64,000 nucleotides of DNA from Paludicola sp. MB14-C6 (GCF_030908625.1 NZ_CP133133.1:1736001-1800000); one strand, 5' to 3'; counted from the first letter of the stretch, positions 36,291 to 45,484 are shown. Made by a program: numbers and translations. Notes: generated from the letters alone by a model not told the origin.

Positions 36291-37265
36291 ATGAAAGTTA
36301 TATTTGTAATTATAGACGGTGCAGAACGATCCGATTATGAATCGCTCACATTGAATCAATATACTCATGAACATCTGCTTTTGAATAATACACCTATGGG
36401 AATGAATGCAAACAGCCTTACTTGTATCTTAAACATACTTGGTGTTCCACATGATAAAATTCCGAAAGGAAGAGCCTATCTGGAAGCATTAGCGTCCAAT
36501 ATTAACATAGATCAGAATGATATAGTATTTCGTTGTAACGGCGTTGAGATACAAAATAATGTGCTTGTGTCTTCTTGTAAAGAGGTCAATACTACTTTTG
36601 TTAATAATCAAGTGCAAATCATACCTCTTGGAGGTTATAAAAATCTACTTATGATTAAAAACAGTAAGGAATGCTTTGATTCCATATCTACTTATGAGCC
36701 TCATAATAATATTGGAAAAAATATAAATTCTCTATTGCCTACATGCAGTAATATGCAATTACAAAATTTGTTGCAAGAGCTTATATTGAAAAACAATCTT
36801 TGGGCATGGGGTCAAGCCGTTCAAACAGATCTACCTTCATTCAATACTCTTCATCATAAAAATGGTGCAATTGTATGTAAAACCGAAATTGTAAAGGGTA
36901 TTGCTAAAGCAATGGGAATGGAATGTCCCGATATGAAAAATGCAACAGCAGAAACCAATACGGACTTGAAAGAAAAAGCCGATATGACTTTAAAGCTTTC
37001 ACAAATATATGATTTTACAATGCTGCATATTAACGGCGCAGATGAAGCGGCTCATAGGAAAAACGCTGATGAAAAACATGCGTTTATTCAAAGAATTGAT
37101 CAGGAAGTCATATCGTATCTGATAAAAAATATTGATCAGGATACTGCTTTGATTGTTACTTCAGATCATGTAACAGATGTTAAGACGGGCGAACACAAAA
37201 ATGAGCCTACAGACTGTTTTATATTGAATAAAAACAAGGAGTGTGAACAATGGCTAAAGCGATAA
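36291..37265 (+). CDS. Alkaline-phosphatase-superfamily protein, archaeal-type phosphoglycerate-mutase-like
   Basis: 324 aa. [11 protein letters not shown] (metal Asp9), a Ser/Thr in [22 protein letters not shown] (DxxxH), TSDHVTD (DH) and GEHKNEP (His) reproduce the metal ligands of cofactor-independent phosphoglycerate mutases. The protein lies in the B12 operon between cobD and cbiP, overlapping cbiP by 16 nt, so a role in arm or loop assembly is more likely than glycolysis. CobC is already present, so simple replacement of CobC is not the obvious answer. Exact substrate unknown. Confidence 0.7.
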   Translation: MKVIFVIIDGAERSDYESLTLNQYTHEHLLLNNTPMGMNANSLTCILNILGVPHDKIPKGRAYLEALASNINIDQNDIVFRCNGVEIQNNVLVSSCKEVNTTFVNNQVQIIPLGGYKNLLMIKNSKECFDSISTYEPHNNIGKNINSLLPTCSNMQLQNLLQELILKNNLWAWGQAVQTDLPSFNTLHHKNGAIVCKTEIVKGIAKAMGMECPDMKNATAETNTDLKEKADMTLKLSQIYDFTMLHINGADEAAHRKNADEKHAFIQRIDQEVISYLIKNIDQDTALIVTSDHVTDVKTGEHKNEPTDCFILNKNKECEQWLKR

Positions 37266-38704
37266 TGATACAGGGAACAACATCAAACGCAGGCAAAAGC
37301 TTAGTTGCGGCTGGACTTTGCCGAGTTTTTATGCAAGACGGTTATAAGGTTGCTCCTTTTAAGTCTCAAAATATGGCGCTCAATTCTTTTATTACAGATG
37401 ATGGCTTTGAAATGGGAAGAGCACAGGTTATGCAAGCAGAGGCAGCTGGTATTGCTCCTGATGTAAGAATGAATCCGATTTTATTAAAGCCTACAAGTGA
37501 TAAAGGCTCACAAGTAATTGTGAACGGCGAAGTTATGGGCGATATGTCGGCAAAAGATTATTTTGCACATAAGCTTGAACTTGTTCCAAAAATAATGGAA
37601 GCTTACAATAGTCTTTCAGAGGAATATGATATTATTGTTATAGAGGGTGCAGGCAGTCCTGCAGAAATTAACTTAAAGTCACAAGATATCGTAAATATGG
37701 GTATGGCAAAGCTAGCAAAAGCACCTGTACTGATTGTAGGCGATATTGACAGAGGTGGCGTTTTTGCGGCACTAGCAGGAACAATGCTGCTTTTAGATGA
37801 TGATGAAAAAGCGATGGTTAAGGGCACAATTATTAATAAATTCCGTGGCGATGTATCCATATTGGAGCCAGGGCTTAGAAGCCTTGAAGAGATAGTGAAA
37901 GTGCCTGTTGCAGGTGTTTTACCATATTTAAAGATAAATGTGGATGACGAGGATAGCCTAAGCGAAAGATTTGATAAGAGCCTTGCTCCCGCACTAGTAG
38001 ATATAGCGGTCATTCGATTGCCTCGTATATCTAATTTTACTGACTTTAACCCATTTGAATATATTGAGGGGGTATCCTTAAGATATGTTGGTGGTATTTC
38101 GGAACTTGGAAATCCTGATTTAATTATCATTCCTGGAACCAAAAATACAATGTCTGATTTGCTTTGGTTACGTCAATCCGGATTGGAGGCTGCAATTTTA
38201 AAGCATGCATCAAAAGGGTTTCCGGTAATAGGTGTGTGCGGTGGATACCAAATGCTTGGAATGACATTAAAAGATCCCTATTCTGTTGAACATGGCGGCG
38301 AAATGTCTGGACTTGGCTTGCTTGAATGTGATACTGTATTTGAAAAGCAAAAAACTAGAACAAGGGTTGAGGGGAGATTATCAAGTGTCGGCGGCATTTT
38401 TAGTGAGTTATCCAATACTGAATATGAGGGTTATGAAATACATATGGGTGTTACTTCAAATAATAAAGACATTGTAAACTCAGATAATATTTACGGTACT
38501 TATATTCACGGTATTTTTGATAGAGATACAGTATCTAAAGTAATCGTTGAAGCTTTGTTAAAAGCCCAAGGTCTTGATTGCTCTTCCATAAAAGCATTTA
38601 ACATCGCTGATTATAAAAGCGAGCAATATGATATCTTAGCTGAATCAATCAGAACATCGCTTGATATGGAGTATATCTATAAAGTTTTGAATGAAGGAAT
38701 ATAG
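37250..38704 (+). CDS. cbiP: Cobyric acid synthase
   Basis: 484 aa (CobQ/CbiP). Amidates positions b, d, e and g with glutamine. [19 protein letters not shown] at the start, [11 protein letters not shown], and the glutaminase nucleophile in [10 protein letters not shown] (about residue 330). AAGGAG before ATG inside the end of the previous gene. Confidence 0.95.
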   Translation: MAKAIMIQGTTSNAGKSLVAAGLCRVFMQDGYKVAPFKSQNMALNSFITDDGFEMGRAQVMQAEAAGIAPDVRMNPILLKPTSDKGSQVIVNGEVMGDMSAKDYFAHKLELVPKIMEAYNSLSEEYDIIVIEGAGSPAEINLKSQDIVNMGMAKLAKAPVLIVGDIDRGGVFAALAGTMLLLDDDEKAMVKGTIINKFRGDVSILEPGLRSLEEIVKVPVAGVLPYLKINVDDEDSLSERFDKSLAPALVDIAVIRLPRISNFTDFNPFEYIEGVSLRYVGGISELGNPDLIIIPGTKNTMSDLLWLRQSGLEAAILKHASKGFPVIGVCGGYQMLGMTLKDPYSVEHGGEMSGLGLLECDTVFEKQKTRTRVEGRLSSVGGIFSELSNTEYEGYEIHMGVTSNNKDIVNSDNIYGTYIHGIFDRDTVSKVIVEALLKAQGLDCSSIKAFNIADYKSEQYDILAESIRTSLDMEYIYKVLNEGI

Positions 38705-38706
38705 CT

Positions 38707-39240
38707 ATGAAAAATGAACTTGGACTAATTCATATCTATTGTGGAAATGGAAAAGGAAAAACGACTGCAGCTATAGGGCTTGCATTAAGGGCGTTGGGAT
38801 TTGGGTTTCAAGTTGTAGTGGTACAGTTTTTAAAAGACGGCAACAGCAGTGAATTGAAAGCGCTTAAAATGTTTCCGAACGCAACCGTAATCTCAGGAAA
38901 AGATGTTGCAGGCTTTTCGTTTAAAATGACTGATGATCAAAAGCAAATTGTAAAGGAAAATCATAATCAACACCTAAAAAGTGCAATTGAGCTTTGTCAA
39001 AATGAGCAATGCGATGTGCTAATACTTGATGAGGTTTTAGATGCAGTAAATTTGGAACTGATTGATTATAATATGCTTATAGAATTTATCAAAAACAAAT
39101 CATCACATATCGAAATAATTATGACGGGTAGAAATCCTAAGAAAGAACTTGTTGACCTTGCCGATTATATTTCTAATGTGACAAAAGAAAAACATCCTTA
39201 TGATCAAGGTATAAAAGCAAGAGGAGGAATAGAAATTTGA
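38707..39240 (+). CDS. cobO: Corrinoid adenosyltransferase, CobA/CobO (BtuR) type
   Basis: 177 aa. Adds the adenosyl group from ATP to the corrinoid. IHIYCGNGKGKTTAAIGLAL is the inverted-type P-loop of this family; QFLKDGNSSEL and VLILDEVLDAVN follow. Two nt after cbiP, overlapping cbiC by 4 nt. Confidence 0.93.
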   Translation: MKNELGLIHIYCGNGKGKTTAAIGLALRALGFGFQVVVVQFLKDGNSSELKALKMFPNATVISGKDVAGFSFKMTDDQKQIVKENHNQHLKSAIELCQNEQCDVLILDEVLDAVNLELIDYNMLIEFIKNKSSHIEIIMTGRNPKKELVDLADYISNVTKEKHPYDQGIKARGGIEI

Positions 39241-39857
39241 AGATAGATAACATTCAACCTGCTGATATTGAAAAACGCAGTTTTGAAATCATAACTGAAA
39301 TTTTGGGCGATAAAAAGCTTGATCCTAAAAACGAAAAAATAATCAAGAGGGCAATTCATACTTCAGCTGATTTTGATTATGCCGATAATCTTTATTTTTC
39401 AGAGAATGTAACCGATATTTTAATCAATGCTATTCGAAATGGCGCTGATATTGTAACGGATACGCAAATGGCGAAATCAGGAATTAACAAGAATACTCTG
39501 AAAAAGTTAGGTGGAGAAGTCCATTGTTTTATTTCCGATGAGGATGTTGCTTTGGAAGCAAAAGAGCGTGGGGTAACAAGGGCAATTGTTTCAATGGAAA
39601 AGGCTTGTGAAATTAAAAAGCCTGTAATCTTTGCAATTGGAAACGCACCGACAGCACTTTTAAGGCTGAAAGAGCTTGTTCAAGAGAACAAATTGAATCC
39701 AGTTGGAATAATTGGAGTACCAGTTGGATTTGTTAATGTTGTGGAATCAAAAGAACAAATTATCGATACGACCATTCCTTGTATTGTTGCAAGAGGCAGA
39801 AAAGGCGGCAGCAATATTGCCGCTGCAATCTGCAATGCACTTATTTATATGGCGTAA
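39237..39857 (+). CDS. cbiC: Cobalt-precorrin-8 methylmutase
   Basis: 206 aa. Moves the methyl from C11 to C12 to give cobyrinate. RRAIHTSADFDYA-type motif with the catalytic His (AIHTSADFDYA), DTQMAKSGI and AIGNAPTAL are typical. TTG start with GGAGG upstream. Last gene of the operon; terminator about 70 bp later. Confidence 0.93.
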   Translation: MKIDNIQPADIEKRSFEIITEILGDKKLDPKNEKIIKRAIHTSADFDYADNLYFSENVTDILINAIRNGADIVTDTQMAKSGINKNTLKKLGGEVHCFISDEDVALEAKERGVTRAIVSMEKACEIKKPVIFAIGNAPTALLRLKELVQENKLNPVGIIGVPVGFVNVVESKEQIIDTTIPCIVARGRKGGSNIAAAICNALIYMA

Positions 39858-39928
39858 TTATGCTTATTATGGTGAAGTATATTAATTTAATGCCTAGATG
39901 TATCTAATTTGTACTGTAATATGATAAT

Positions 39929-39963
39929 AAAAGCCTTGAGTTGATTGACTCAAGGCTTTTGTG
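39929..39963. terminator. Terminator of the cobalamin operon
   Basis: A 13-bp stem (AAAAGCCTTGAGT / ACTCAAGGCTTTT) with a 6-nt loop. T-rich on both readings, so it may also serve the convergent MFS gene. Confidence 0.88.
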
Positions 39964-40003
39964 TGATTAACTTTTTATCTTGACTTTGACTCAAGATTCT
40001 TGT

Positions 40004-41095
40004 TTATTGCTTTTTTCGCAACCATATATTAAAGCATATAAATCCAGTAAAGCAAAAGATGCAACCTAATAACATGGAAATACGAATACTATAATCCGCA
40101 GAGATTCCAAACAACAAATTGGGAATTAAACTGACAATGTTCATTGCTATTGAGTAGATAGACAATATCGTAGCTCGATTTTTTGAAATTTGCTGGTTTT
40201 GAATTTCCATACTGATGGGGAAAAATAAGCTTGTCGCAATGCGAAGTAGTAAAATACCTAATACCGAGAGAATTGCATTATGAAATAGTGAAAGTATAAA
40301 GCAAGCGATAGTACCAAATAAAAACAACATATTTCCAGTTTTATTTTGTCCAAGCTTGGTTACTAAGCGATGTGAAAATAAAGATGCAAATTCAGATATT
40401 GTTAAAAGAATATATAAATAGCCCATGTTGGAAACTGAAATGCCACTCTCAGTATACTGTAATTGGCTTAAAAATACGGTAATAGTCTGATTGCTTTCCA
40501 CCAATAATGCACTACCAATTAAAAATAAAAAGAACTGTTGGGGTAGGTTGAAAAAAGAATTTACAGCTTCTTTTATAGAAAGTTTTTCTTTCTTATTATC
40601 CTTCTTTTTTGTTGGCTCTTTCAAAAAAAGTGATAAAAATAAAGCCATGGAATACGCAATTACTGTTAACAATCCAAGAGATTTATAATTAATATTTGAA
40701 AGAAAAGTAAAAGAAAGAGAAGCAATAAGAATGCCTAAAGTGCCCATGGATTGCCATATGCCAAATACTTTATTTGCTTTTTTTTGATCAATTGATTCAT
40801 ATAGAAATGCACTATCACAACCTGATTGTCCAGATAACGCAAAGGCGAGTAGTATACGTTCAAATATGAACATCGAAAAACTATTTGCTTGCCAAAATAT
40901 AATTTTGGATAAAAAATATATTGAGTTGGAAATCAGTATTGTATTTTTATAGCCGATTTTATCAGCAATGACACCCCAAGGAAATTCTAAGAATAGAATT
41001 AATACCATATAAATACACTCGATTATAGCAATTTGAAATACAGTAATACCTTGTGATTTGCGATAAAGTGTTGCAACGGGTGCATAAAAAACCAT
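40004..41095 (-). CDS. MFS transporter, probable drug efflux; true start probably an ATT codon at 41146
   Basis: 363 aa from the first ATG, with about eleven membrane segments; WGVIADKIGYKN (about 40-51) is the MFS loop 2-3 motif. The first helix is incomplete with this ATG, which has no ribosome site. The frame continues upstream to an ATT at 41146-41144 (then NRKNLILLFTITFLQG), 7 nt after a strong GGAGG (GGAGGG at 41158-41153), restoring a normal first helix and about 380 aa. No ATG, GTG or TTG lies between. So either ATT is used or the start was lost by a G-to-T change. The leader upstream looks like an attenuator. Substrate unknown. Confidence 0.75.
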   Translation of the reverse strand: MVFYAPVATLYRKSQGITVFQIAIIECIYMVLILFLEFPWGVIADKIGYKNTILISNSIYFLSKIIFWQANSFSMFIFERILLAFALSGQSGCDSAFLYESIDQKKANKVFGIWQSMGTLGILIASLSFTFLSNINYKSLGLLTVIAYSMALFLSLFLKEPTKKKDNKKEKLSIKEAVNSFFNLPQQFFLFLIGSALLVESNQTITVFLSQLQYTESGISVSNMGYLYILLTISEFASLFSHRLVTKLGQNKTGNMLFLFGTIACFILSLFHNAILSVLGILLLRIATSLFFPISMEIQNQQISKNRATILSIYSIAMNIVSLIPNLLFGISADYSIRISMLLGCIFCFTGFICFNIWLRKKQ

Positions 41096-41155
41096 ACCTT
41101 GTAAAAAGGTAATGGTAAATAATAAAATTAAATTTTTTCGGTTAATAATGAACCC

Positions 41156-41229
41156 TCCGATTTAAAAAATGTATAACAACAAAGCCATTTTAAAATGGCA
41201 GGTATGAAATTCCATTGTATTAAATCGGA
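41156..41229 (-). promoter_or_regulatory. Attenuator-like leader of the MFS gene
   Basis: On the minus strand TCCGATTTAA (41229-41220) is perfectly complementary to TTAAATCGGA (41165-41156), and the second arm includes the GGA of the gene's GGAGGG ribosome site. Inside lies a perfect 16-bp palindrome, GCCATTTTAAAATGGC (41199-41184), followed by a T-rich stretch. Two short ORFs overlap this structure. The layout resembles ribosome-controlled leaders of antibiotic resistance genes (erm, tet types). Confidence 0.65.
41162..41215 (-). CDS. Putative 17-codon leader peptide
   Basis: Reads MEFHTCHFKMALLLYIF and a TAA, ending 3 nt before the GGAGGG of the MFS gene. It has no ribosome site of its own and starts 4 nt after the stop of the 5-codon ORF, so it would depend on translational coupling. 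Its codons cover the central palindrome, so a ribosome here would change the fold. Confidence 0.5.
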   Translation of the reverse strand: MEFHTCHFKMALLLYIF

Positions 41230-41237
41230 CAAATCAT
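41220..41237 (-). CDS. Putative 5-codon leader peptide
   Basis: Reads MICPI and stop, preceded by AAGGAG (41249-41244) with ideal 6-nt spacing. Its last codons and stop form the arm that pairs with the MFS ribosome site, so translation here would release it. Confidence 0.55.
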   Translation of the reverse strand: MICPI

Positions 41238-41266
41238 AATAAACTCCTTGAAATATTATATATAAT

Positions 41267-41295
41267 ATTATAATAACTAGATTAGAAATAGTAAA
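41267..41295 (-). promoter_or_regulatory. Promoter for the MFS leader
   Basis: -35 TTTACT (41295-41290), 17-bp spacer, -10 TATAAT (41272-41267) on the minus strand, about 30 bp before the first leader ORF. Confidence 0.55.
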
Positions 41296-41315
41296 TAGTA
41301 AATTGAAATAATTAT

Positions 41316-42674
41316 TTACTGCTTTACCGTTTCTTTCAACTTTGTTTTTTCATAAATCATAAATAGGACAAATAAGATAACACCTTTTAGAATGCTTGAA
41401 ATGCTAATACTCCACCATATACCGCTTAAGCCAAGCGCAGTACTGCTAAGAAATAGAGCCATTGGAATACGGGCTACAGTAAAAGTAATGCTTACAATAG
41501 ATGGTGGCAGTGTTTTGCCGAAACCGGAGAATGCGCCAGCTGTTACAATTTCTACACACATGAATAATTGTGAAACGCCGAGGATTACAAGATAATCAAC
41601 ACCAACTGGAATAACAGCTGTTTCTGTAATGAAGATTTTGAATATTGGCTCTGCAAGAAAAATGAGTAAAAGAGTGGATAGTGTACCCCATATTGAAATT
41701 AAAGATAAAGCAGATTTATATCCTTTTTTCGCACGTTCAATATTCTTTGCACCATAGTTTTGCGCAATAAACGAGTTGATTGCAACGGAAAATCCGTCTG
41801 CGGTCATCCAAGAGATGGATTCGATTTGGCTTCCAACTTTTTGTACAGCAACAGCAGCATCACCAAAATTAGCAATTAGCCTTGCAATAATCATAGAAAT
41901 TGCGGTGAATGTCATACTTTGAATTGCGGTTGGAAAGCCAATTTTAATAATTTCTTTTTGACAGATCCAGTTTGGCTTTTGGAAAACGTTGACTTGATGA
42001 AATAACATGGTATCTTTGATTGCGTAAAAAACAAATAGTAAAGAAACAACACCTTGTGCTATAATAGTAGCCCAAGCAGCACCTGCAACACCCATCGGAG
42101 GAATTGGACCCACACCAAATATGAAAACAGGATCTAATATAATGTTGATGAATAGGCCAACGGTTGTTGTTAGAAATGGTGTTCTACTGTTACCGGTTGC
42201 AGTAATCAATCCAGAAAAAATTTGGTTAACAAACTGAAAGATAATTGCACCACCCGTAATCTTTAAATATACTTCAGCATCAGCAATTACGGTTGCACTA
42301 TTTAAATTGAAAAATGCGATAAGCGGCTTTGCAAAGAGAAACATAATCAAGCCAAAAACAATCGAAAAGAATATTCCTAGCTGTAGGGAATTGCTTGCAT
42401 ATTCTGTAGCTTCTTCCCGTTTTTGTGCGCCCCATTTTTGTGCAACCATAACTTGTCCGCCCATACGTGCAAGAACAGCCATACCTGTTGAAAGCCAGCC
42501 AAACATAGAAGCAGAACCAACTGCAGCAACCGCATTACTGCCTATTTGACCGATCCAAATCATGTCGGTTAAGTTATATGCCATTTGAATGAGCGATGTA
42601 GCCATAATAGGGATTGCCAGTTTTGTAAGTGAGGTGAAAATGTTTCCTTCTAAAAGGTTAATACGTTTGCTCAT
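41316..42674 (-). CDS. MATE family efflux transporter
   Basis: 452 aa, about twelve helices in two halves. Starts LLEGNIFTSLTKLAIPIMATSLIQMAYNL-like region, with NLTDMIWIGQIGSNAVAAVG following, typical of NorM/MepA-type multidrug-sodium or proton antiporters. AGGAG before ATG 42674. Encoded on the same strand as the MFS gene, which has its own promoter and leader. Substrate not predictable. Confidence 0.9.
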   Translation of the reverse strand: MSKRINLLEGNIFTSLTKLAIPIMATSLIQMAYNLTDMIWIGQIGSNAVAAVGSASMFGWLSTGMAVLARMGGQVMVAQKWGAQKREEATEYASNSLQLGIFFSIVFGLIMFLFAKPLIAFFNLNSATVIADAEVYLKITGGAIIFQFVNQIFSGLITATGNSRTPFLTTTVGLFINIILDPVFIFGVGPIPPMGVAGAAWATIIAQGVVSLLFVFYAIKDTMLFHQVNVFQKPNWICQKEIIKIGFPTAIQSMTFTAISMIIARLIANFGDAAVAVQKVGSQIESISWMTADGFSVAINSFIAQNYGAKNIERAKKGYKSALSLISIWGTLSTLLLIFLAEPIFKIFITETAVIPVGVDYLVILGVSQLFMCVEIVTAGAFSGFGKTLPPSIVSITFTVARIPMALFLSSTALGLSGIWWSISISSILKGVILFVLFMIYEKTKLKETVKQ

Positions 42675-42815
42675 TAAAACACTCCTGTAAAATTAATGTT
42701 GTGAAATGGAATAGACAAATGTCTTTTATTATGTTAAGATAATAAAAATATAATGAAAAAGAGGAATTTTATGCAAATAGAAAAACTACTTTCATTTATG
42801 TAAGTTCTTGAAAAA

Positions 42816-43343
42816 ATGAAATGTAATACGCGTCATTCATGGACATCCAATAATCGCCATGAGAGTGTTGCCGAACATAGCTGGCGGTTGGCGGTGTTTG
42901 CTTATTGTATGAAAGATGAATTTTCTGATATAAACATGGATAAAGTAATGCTTATGTGCTTAACTCATGACATTGGTGAAGCAGTAACAGGCGATATACC
43001 ATCATTTCTAAAAACAGATACACACGAGGAAAAAGAAGAATTTGCAATTTATGAATTGCTTGATACATTAGATAGTCCGCAAAAAGAAGAACTGAAAGCG
43101 CTGTTTCAAGAAATGTTAGCTTTAGAGACGAATGAGGCAAAGCTATATAAAGCATTAGATAAACTTGAAGCGGTTATGCAGCATAATCAAGCAGATTTAT
43201 CTACATGGATACCGATTGAATATGAACTCAATCAGACTTACGCAAACGAAGAAGTAGAAGCGTTTCCATATCTAAAAGAGCTGCGAGAGATTCTTTGCAA
43301 AGAAACGCAAACAAAAATTGCTTTTCAAAATAGAGTGAAATAA
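42816..43343 (+). CDS. HD-domain phosphohydrolase (YfbR-like), with an in-frame stop near its original start
   Basis: 175 aa from ATG 42816. Metal-binding HD motif: HSWRLA (about 21-26), THDIGEA and DIPSF. Related to 5'-deoxynucleotidase YfbR-type proteins. The original start is probably ATG 42771, preceded by GAGGAA; from it the frame reads MQIEKLLSFM, a TAA at 42801-42803, then VLEKMKCNTRHSW, which is continuous with the family N-terminus. A single C-to-T change from CAA would explain the stop. Reinitiation at 42816, 12 nt after the stop, could still give a nearly full protein. Confidence 0.75.
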   Translation: MKCNTRHSWTSNNRHESVAEHSWRLAVFAYCMKDEFSDINMDKVMLMCLTHDIGEAVTGDIPSFLKTDTHEEKEEFAIYELLDTLDSPQKEELKALFQEMLALETNEAKLYKALDKLEAVMQHNQADLSTWIPIEYELNQTYANEEVEAFPYLKELREILCKETQTKIAFQNRVK

Positions 43344-43375
43344 AAATCCTCCTAAAAAGGAGGATTTCTTTTTTA
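43344..43375. terminator. Bidirectional terminator
   Basis: Stem AAATCCTCC / GGAGGATTT with a T run on the plus strand and a T-rich tail on the minus strand, between the convergent HD-domain and DegT genes. Confidence 0.85.
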
Positions 43376-43423
43376 TACTGATTTCGTTCAAAATTAACAT
43401 ATGTGATTTTAAAGAAATCAGTA

Positions 43424-44626
43424 TTACTTCAAAAGTTCAAGCAACGTAGCTGTAACATAGTCAATTTCGTCATCCGTTAATTTTGTATGCAACGGTAGGG
43501 TAATTTCATTTTGATACAACTCAAATGCATTCGGATAATTTTGAATATCGAATCCTATATTTTTATAAGCAGAAAGCAAAGGAAGAGGTTTATAATGGAC
43601 ATTTGCTGAAATGCCACGTTTCGCTAATTCTATTATGATATTGTTGCGAAATGAAATATCTTTTCCCATTAACCGAGTGACATATAAATGACCAGAGGAT
43701 GCATTGTTTTCGTCATAGTGTGTAAGCGGCTTGACAATGGTTCCTTCAAACGCTTTATTATAGCGTGTAATCATTTCTTTTCTACGAGCCAACATTCCGT
43801 CATAACGTTGTAGTTGTCCTAAACCGAGTGATGCCATAATATCGGTCATATTACATTTGTAAGCAGGCGAAACAATATCATATTCCCATGCACCTAACTG
43901 AGTTTTTGCAAGTGCATCTTTGGATTGACCATGAAGAGATAATAACATATATTGCTTGTATATATCATCTACATTTTTACTGTCTGTATTAGAGAAAACA
44001 GCAGCACCACCCTCAGCAGTAGTAAGATTTTTTACAGCGTGGAATGAGAAACAAGTAAAATCAGCGATTGATCCTGCATGTTTGCCGTTTTGTGAAGCAC
44101 CAAAAGAATGTGCTGCATCCGCAATAACTGCAATACGTGCAATTTGCTTGGCAGTATCGCTATTACCTGTAAACAAGTCTGCTTTTTCTTTTACAATAGA
44201 AAAAATAGTATCGTAATCACAAACCACACCTGCAATATCAACAGGGATAATTGCTTTTGTTTTCGGTGTAATAGCTTCTTTTAGTTTTGTATAATCCATT
44301 TGGAAGCTGTCTTTTGCAACATCGACTAAAACCGGAGTAGCTCCAACGTGACAAATGACACTTGCAGATGCCGTATAGGTATATGCAGAAGTAATAACTT
44401 CGTCGCCTTCACCAATTCCGAGTATATGCAAAGTAAGTTCAAGTGCCGCAGTAGCTGAGTTTAGGCAAGCAGCTTTTGTTGCACCGCAATAGTCAGCTAT
44501 TTTTTGCTCAAACAATTTTGTTTTTGGGCCTGTTGTAATCCAACCGGATTTTAAAGTATCGATAACCTCGTTAATTTCAATATCTGTAATATCGGGTGGA
44601 GAGAATGGAATTTGATAGTTTGACAT
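43424..44626 (-). CDS. DegT/DnrJ/EryC1/StrS family aminotransferase
   Basis: 400 aa PLP enzyme used in making amino sugars for cell-surface polysaccharides. IPFSPPDITDIEINEVID at the start, SGWITTGPKTKLFE, and the PLP lysine in FSFHAVKNLTTAEGGA. Start 44626 is chosen because AAAGGAATGATTGAA precedes it; an upstream in-frame ATG lies within the HAD gene. No other sugar genes adjoin it, so its substrate is open. Confidence 0.9.
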   Translation of the reverse strand: MSNYQIPFSPPDITDIEINEVIDTLKSGWITTGPKTKLFEQKIADYCGATKAACLNSATAALELTLHILGIGEGDEVITSAYTYTASASVICHVGATPVLVDVAKDSFQMDYTKLKEAITPKTKAIIPVDIAGVVCDYDTIFSIVKEKADLFTGNSDTAKQIARIAVIADAAHSFGASQNGKHAGSIADFTCFSFHAVKNLTTAEGGAAVFSNTDSKNVDDIYKQYMLLSLHGQSKDALAKTQLGAWEYDIVSPAYKCNMTDIMASLGLGQLQRYDGMLARRKEMITRYNKAFEGTIVKPLTHYDENNASSGHLYVTRLMGKDISFRNNIIIELAKRGISANVHYKPLPLLSAYKNIGFDIQNYPNAFELYQNEITLPLHTKLTDDEIDYVTATLLELLK

Positions 44627-44654
44627 TTCAATCATTCCTTTCGAAGATGTTTTA

Positions 44655-45308
44655 TTATTGACATAATATATTGTTAAGTTCATTCATATCTTTGGCGATG
44701 GCAATTGCGCCATGTTTGATAAGCTCTTGCTCAGAGCCGAATCCGTATAATACACCTATGCAGTCAATATTGACTTTCTTTGCACCAATGACATCATATT
44801 TTGTGTCGCCTATCATGACAACCTCATTATATTCATTTGTTTTGAGTAAGTCTGCGGCAGTTTGAATAATATGAGCTTTTGAGTTGTCAGCTTCGTTTAA
44901 GTCACTTCCACAAATTGCGTCCATGTATTTGGCTAATCCTAGATGCTCCATAACGGTAATGGCAAACGGCTCAGGCTTTTTTGTCGCAATTGCTATACGT
45001 TTATTTACTTGCTTTAAGTGTAAGAACAGTTCTTCAATACCTTCGTAAGGCTCACATTCATAAATGCCTTTGGATTGATAGTATTCCCGATAAATTGAAA
45101 CCGCATGGATTGCTTCTTCGTTGGTCATTTGGTATAAGTTTTGAAAAGAGGAACCTATGGAAGGACCGATAAATTGTTGGAGCTTATGCTCGTCCTGTTC
45201 TATCATGCCTAGCTTATCAAATGTATAGTATAAGGAATTAAAAATTCCCTCTTTTGAGTTAATTACAGTTCCGTCTAAATCGAATAAAACAACATTCTTT
45301 TTGTACAA
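44655..45308 (-). CDS. HAD family hydrolase (phosphoglycolate phosphatase-like)
   Basis: 217 aa. VVLFDLDGTVINSKEGI (motif I, nucleophile Asp), IATKKPEPFA (motif II/III region) and MIGDTKYDVIGAKKVN (motif IV) are present with a helical cap, as in Gph/PpaX proteins. TTG start with AAGGAG 7 nt upstream. Precedes the DegT gene by about 30 nt on the same strand; probably co-transcribed. Confidence 0.88.
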   Translation of the reverse strand: MYKKNVVLFDLDGTVINSKEGIFNSLYYTFDKLGMIEQDEHKLQQFIGPSIGSSFQNLYQMTNEEAIHAVSIYREYYQSKGIYECEPYEGIEELFLHLKQVNKRIAIATKKPEPFAITVMEHLGLAKYMDAICGSDLNEADNSKAHIIQTAADLLKTNEYNEVVMIGDTKYDVIGAKKVNIDCIGVLYGFGSEQELIKHGAIAIAKDMNELNNILCQ

Positions 45309-45340
45309 TGTTTTGCTCCTTAGTTTTTATTCTAATCGTC

Positions 45341-45349
45341 ATTATATCA
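45341..45349 (-). promoter_or_regulatory. Possible extended -10 promoter for the HAD-DegT genes
   Basis: Minus strand TG-A-TATAAT, about 32 bp before the HAD start. Confidence 0.4.
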
Positions 45350-45484
45350 CAATCTTAAAAAAATTGCTAATATAATATCGTACGAGATTTTTGTTTATTT
45401 TTGTGTGATTATGGTAACAATAACATCAAATCTTGTAATGCATATTAGAGTATTACTGTAATTACCATTGGAGGAGGATTGCGA

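Noticed and set aside
37603..38142. 179-codon open frame opposite cbiP
   Set aside because: Antisense shadow of a strongly supported gene with all its motifs on the plus strand.
41252..41269. AT-only 18-bp palindrome AATATTATATATAATATT near the MFS promoter
   Set aside because: Expected by chance in such AT-rich DNA and overlapping the -10 region; not enough to call an operator.
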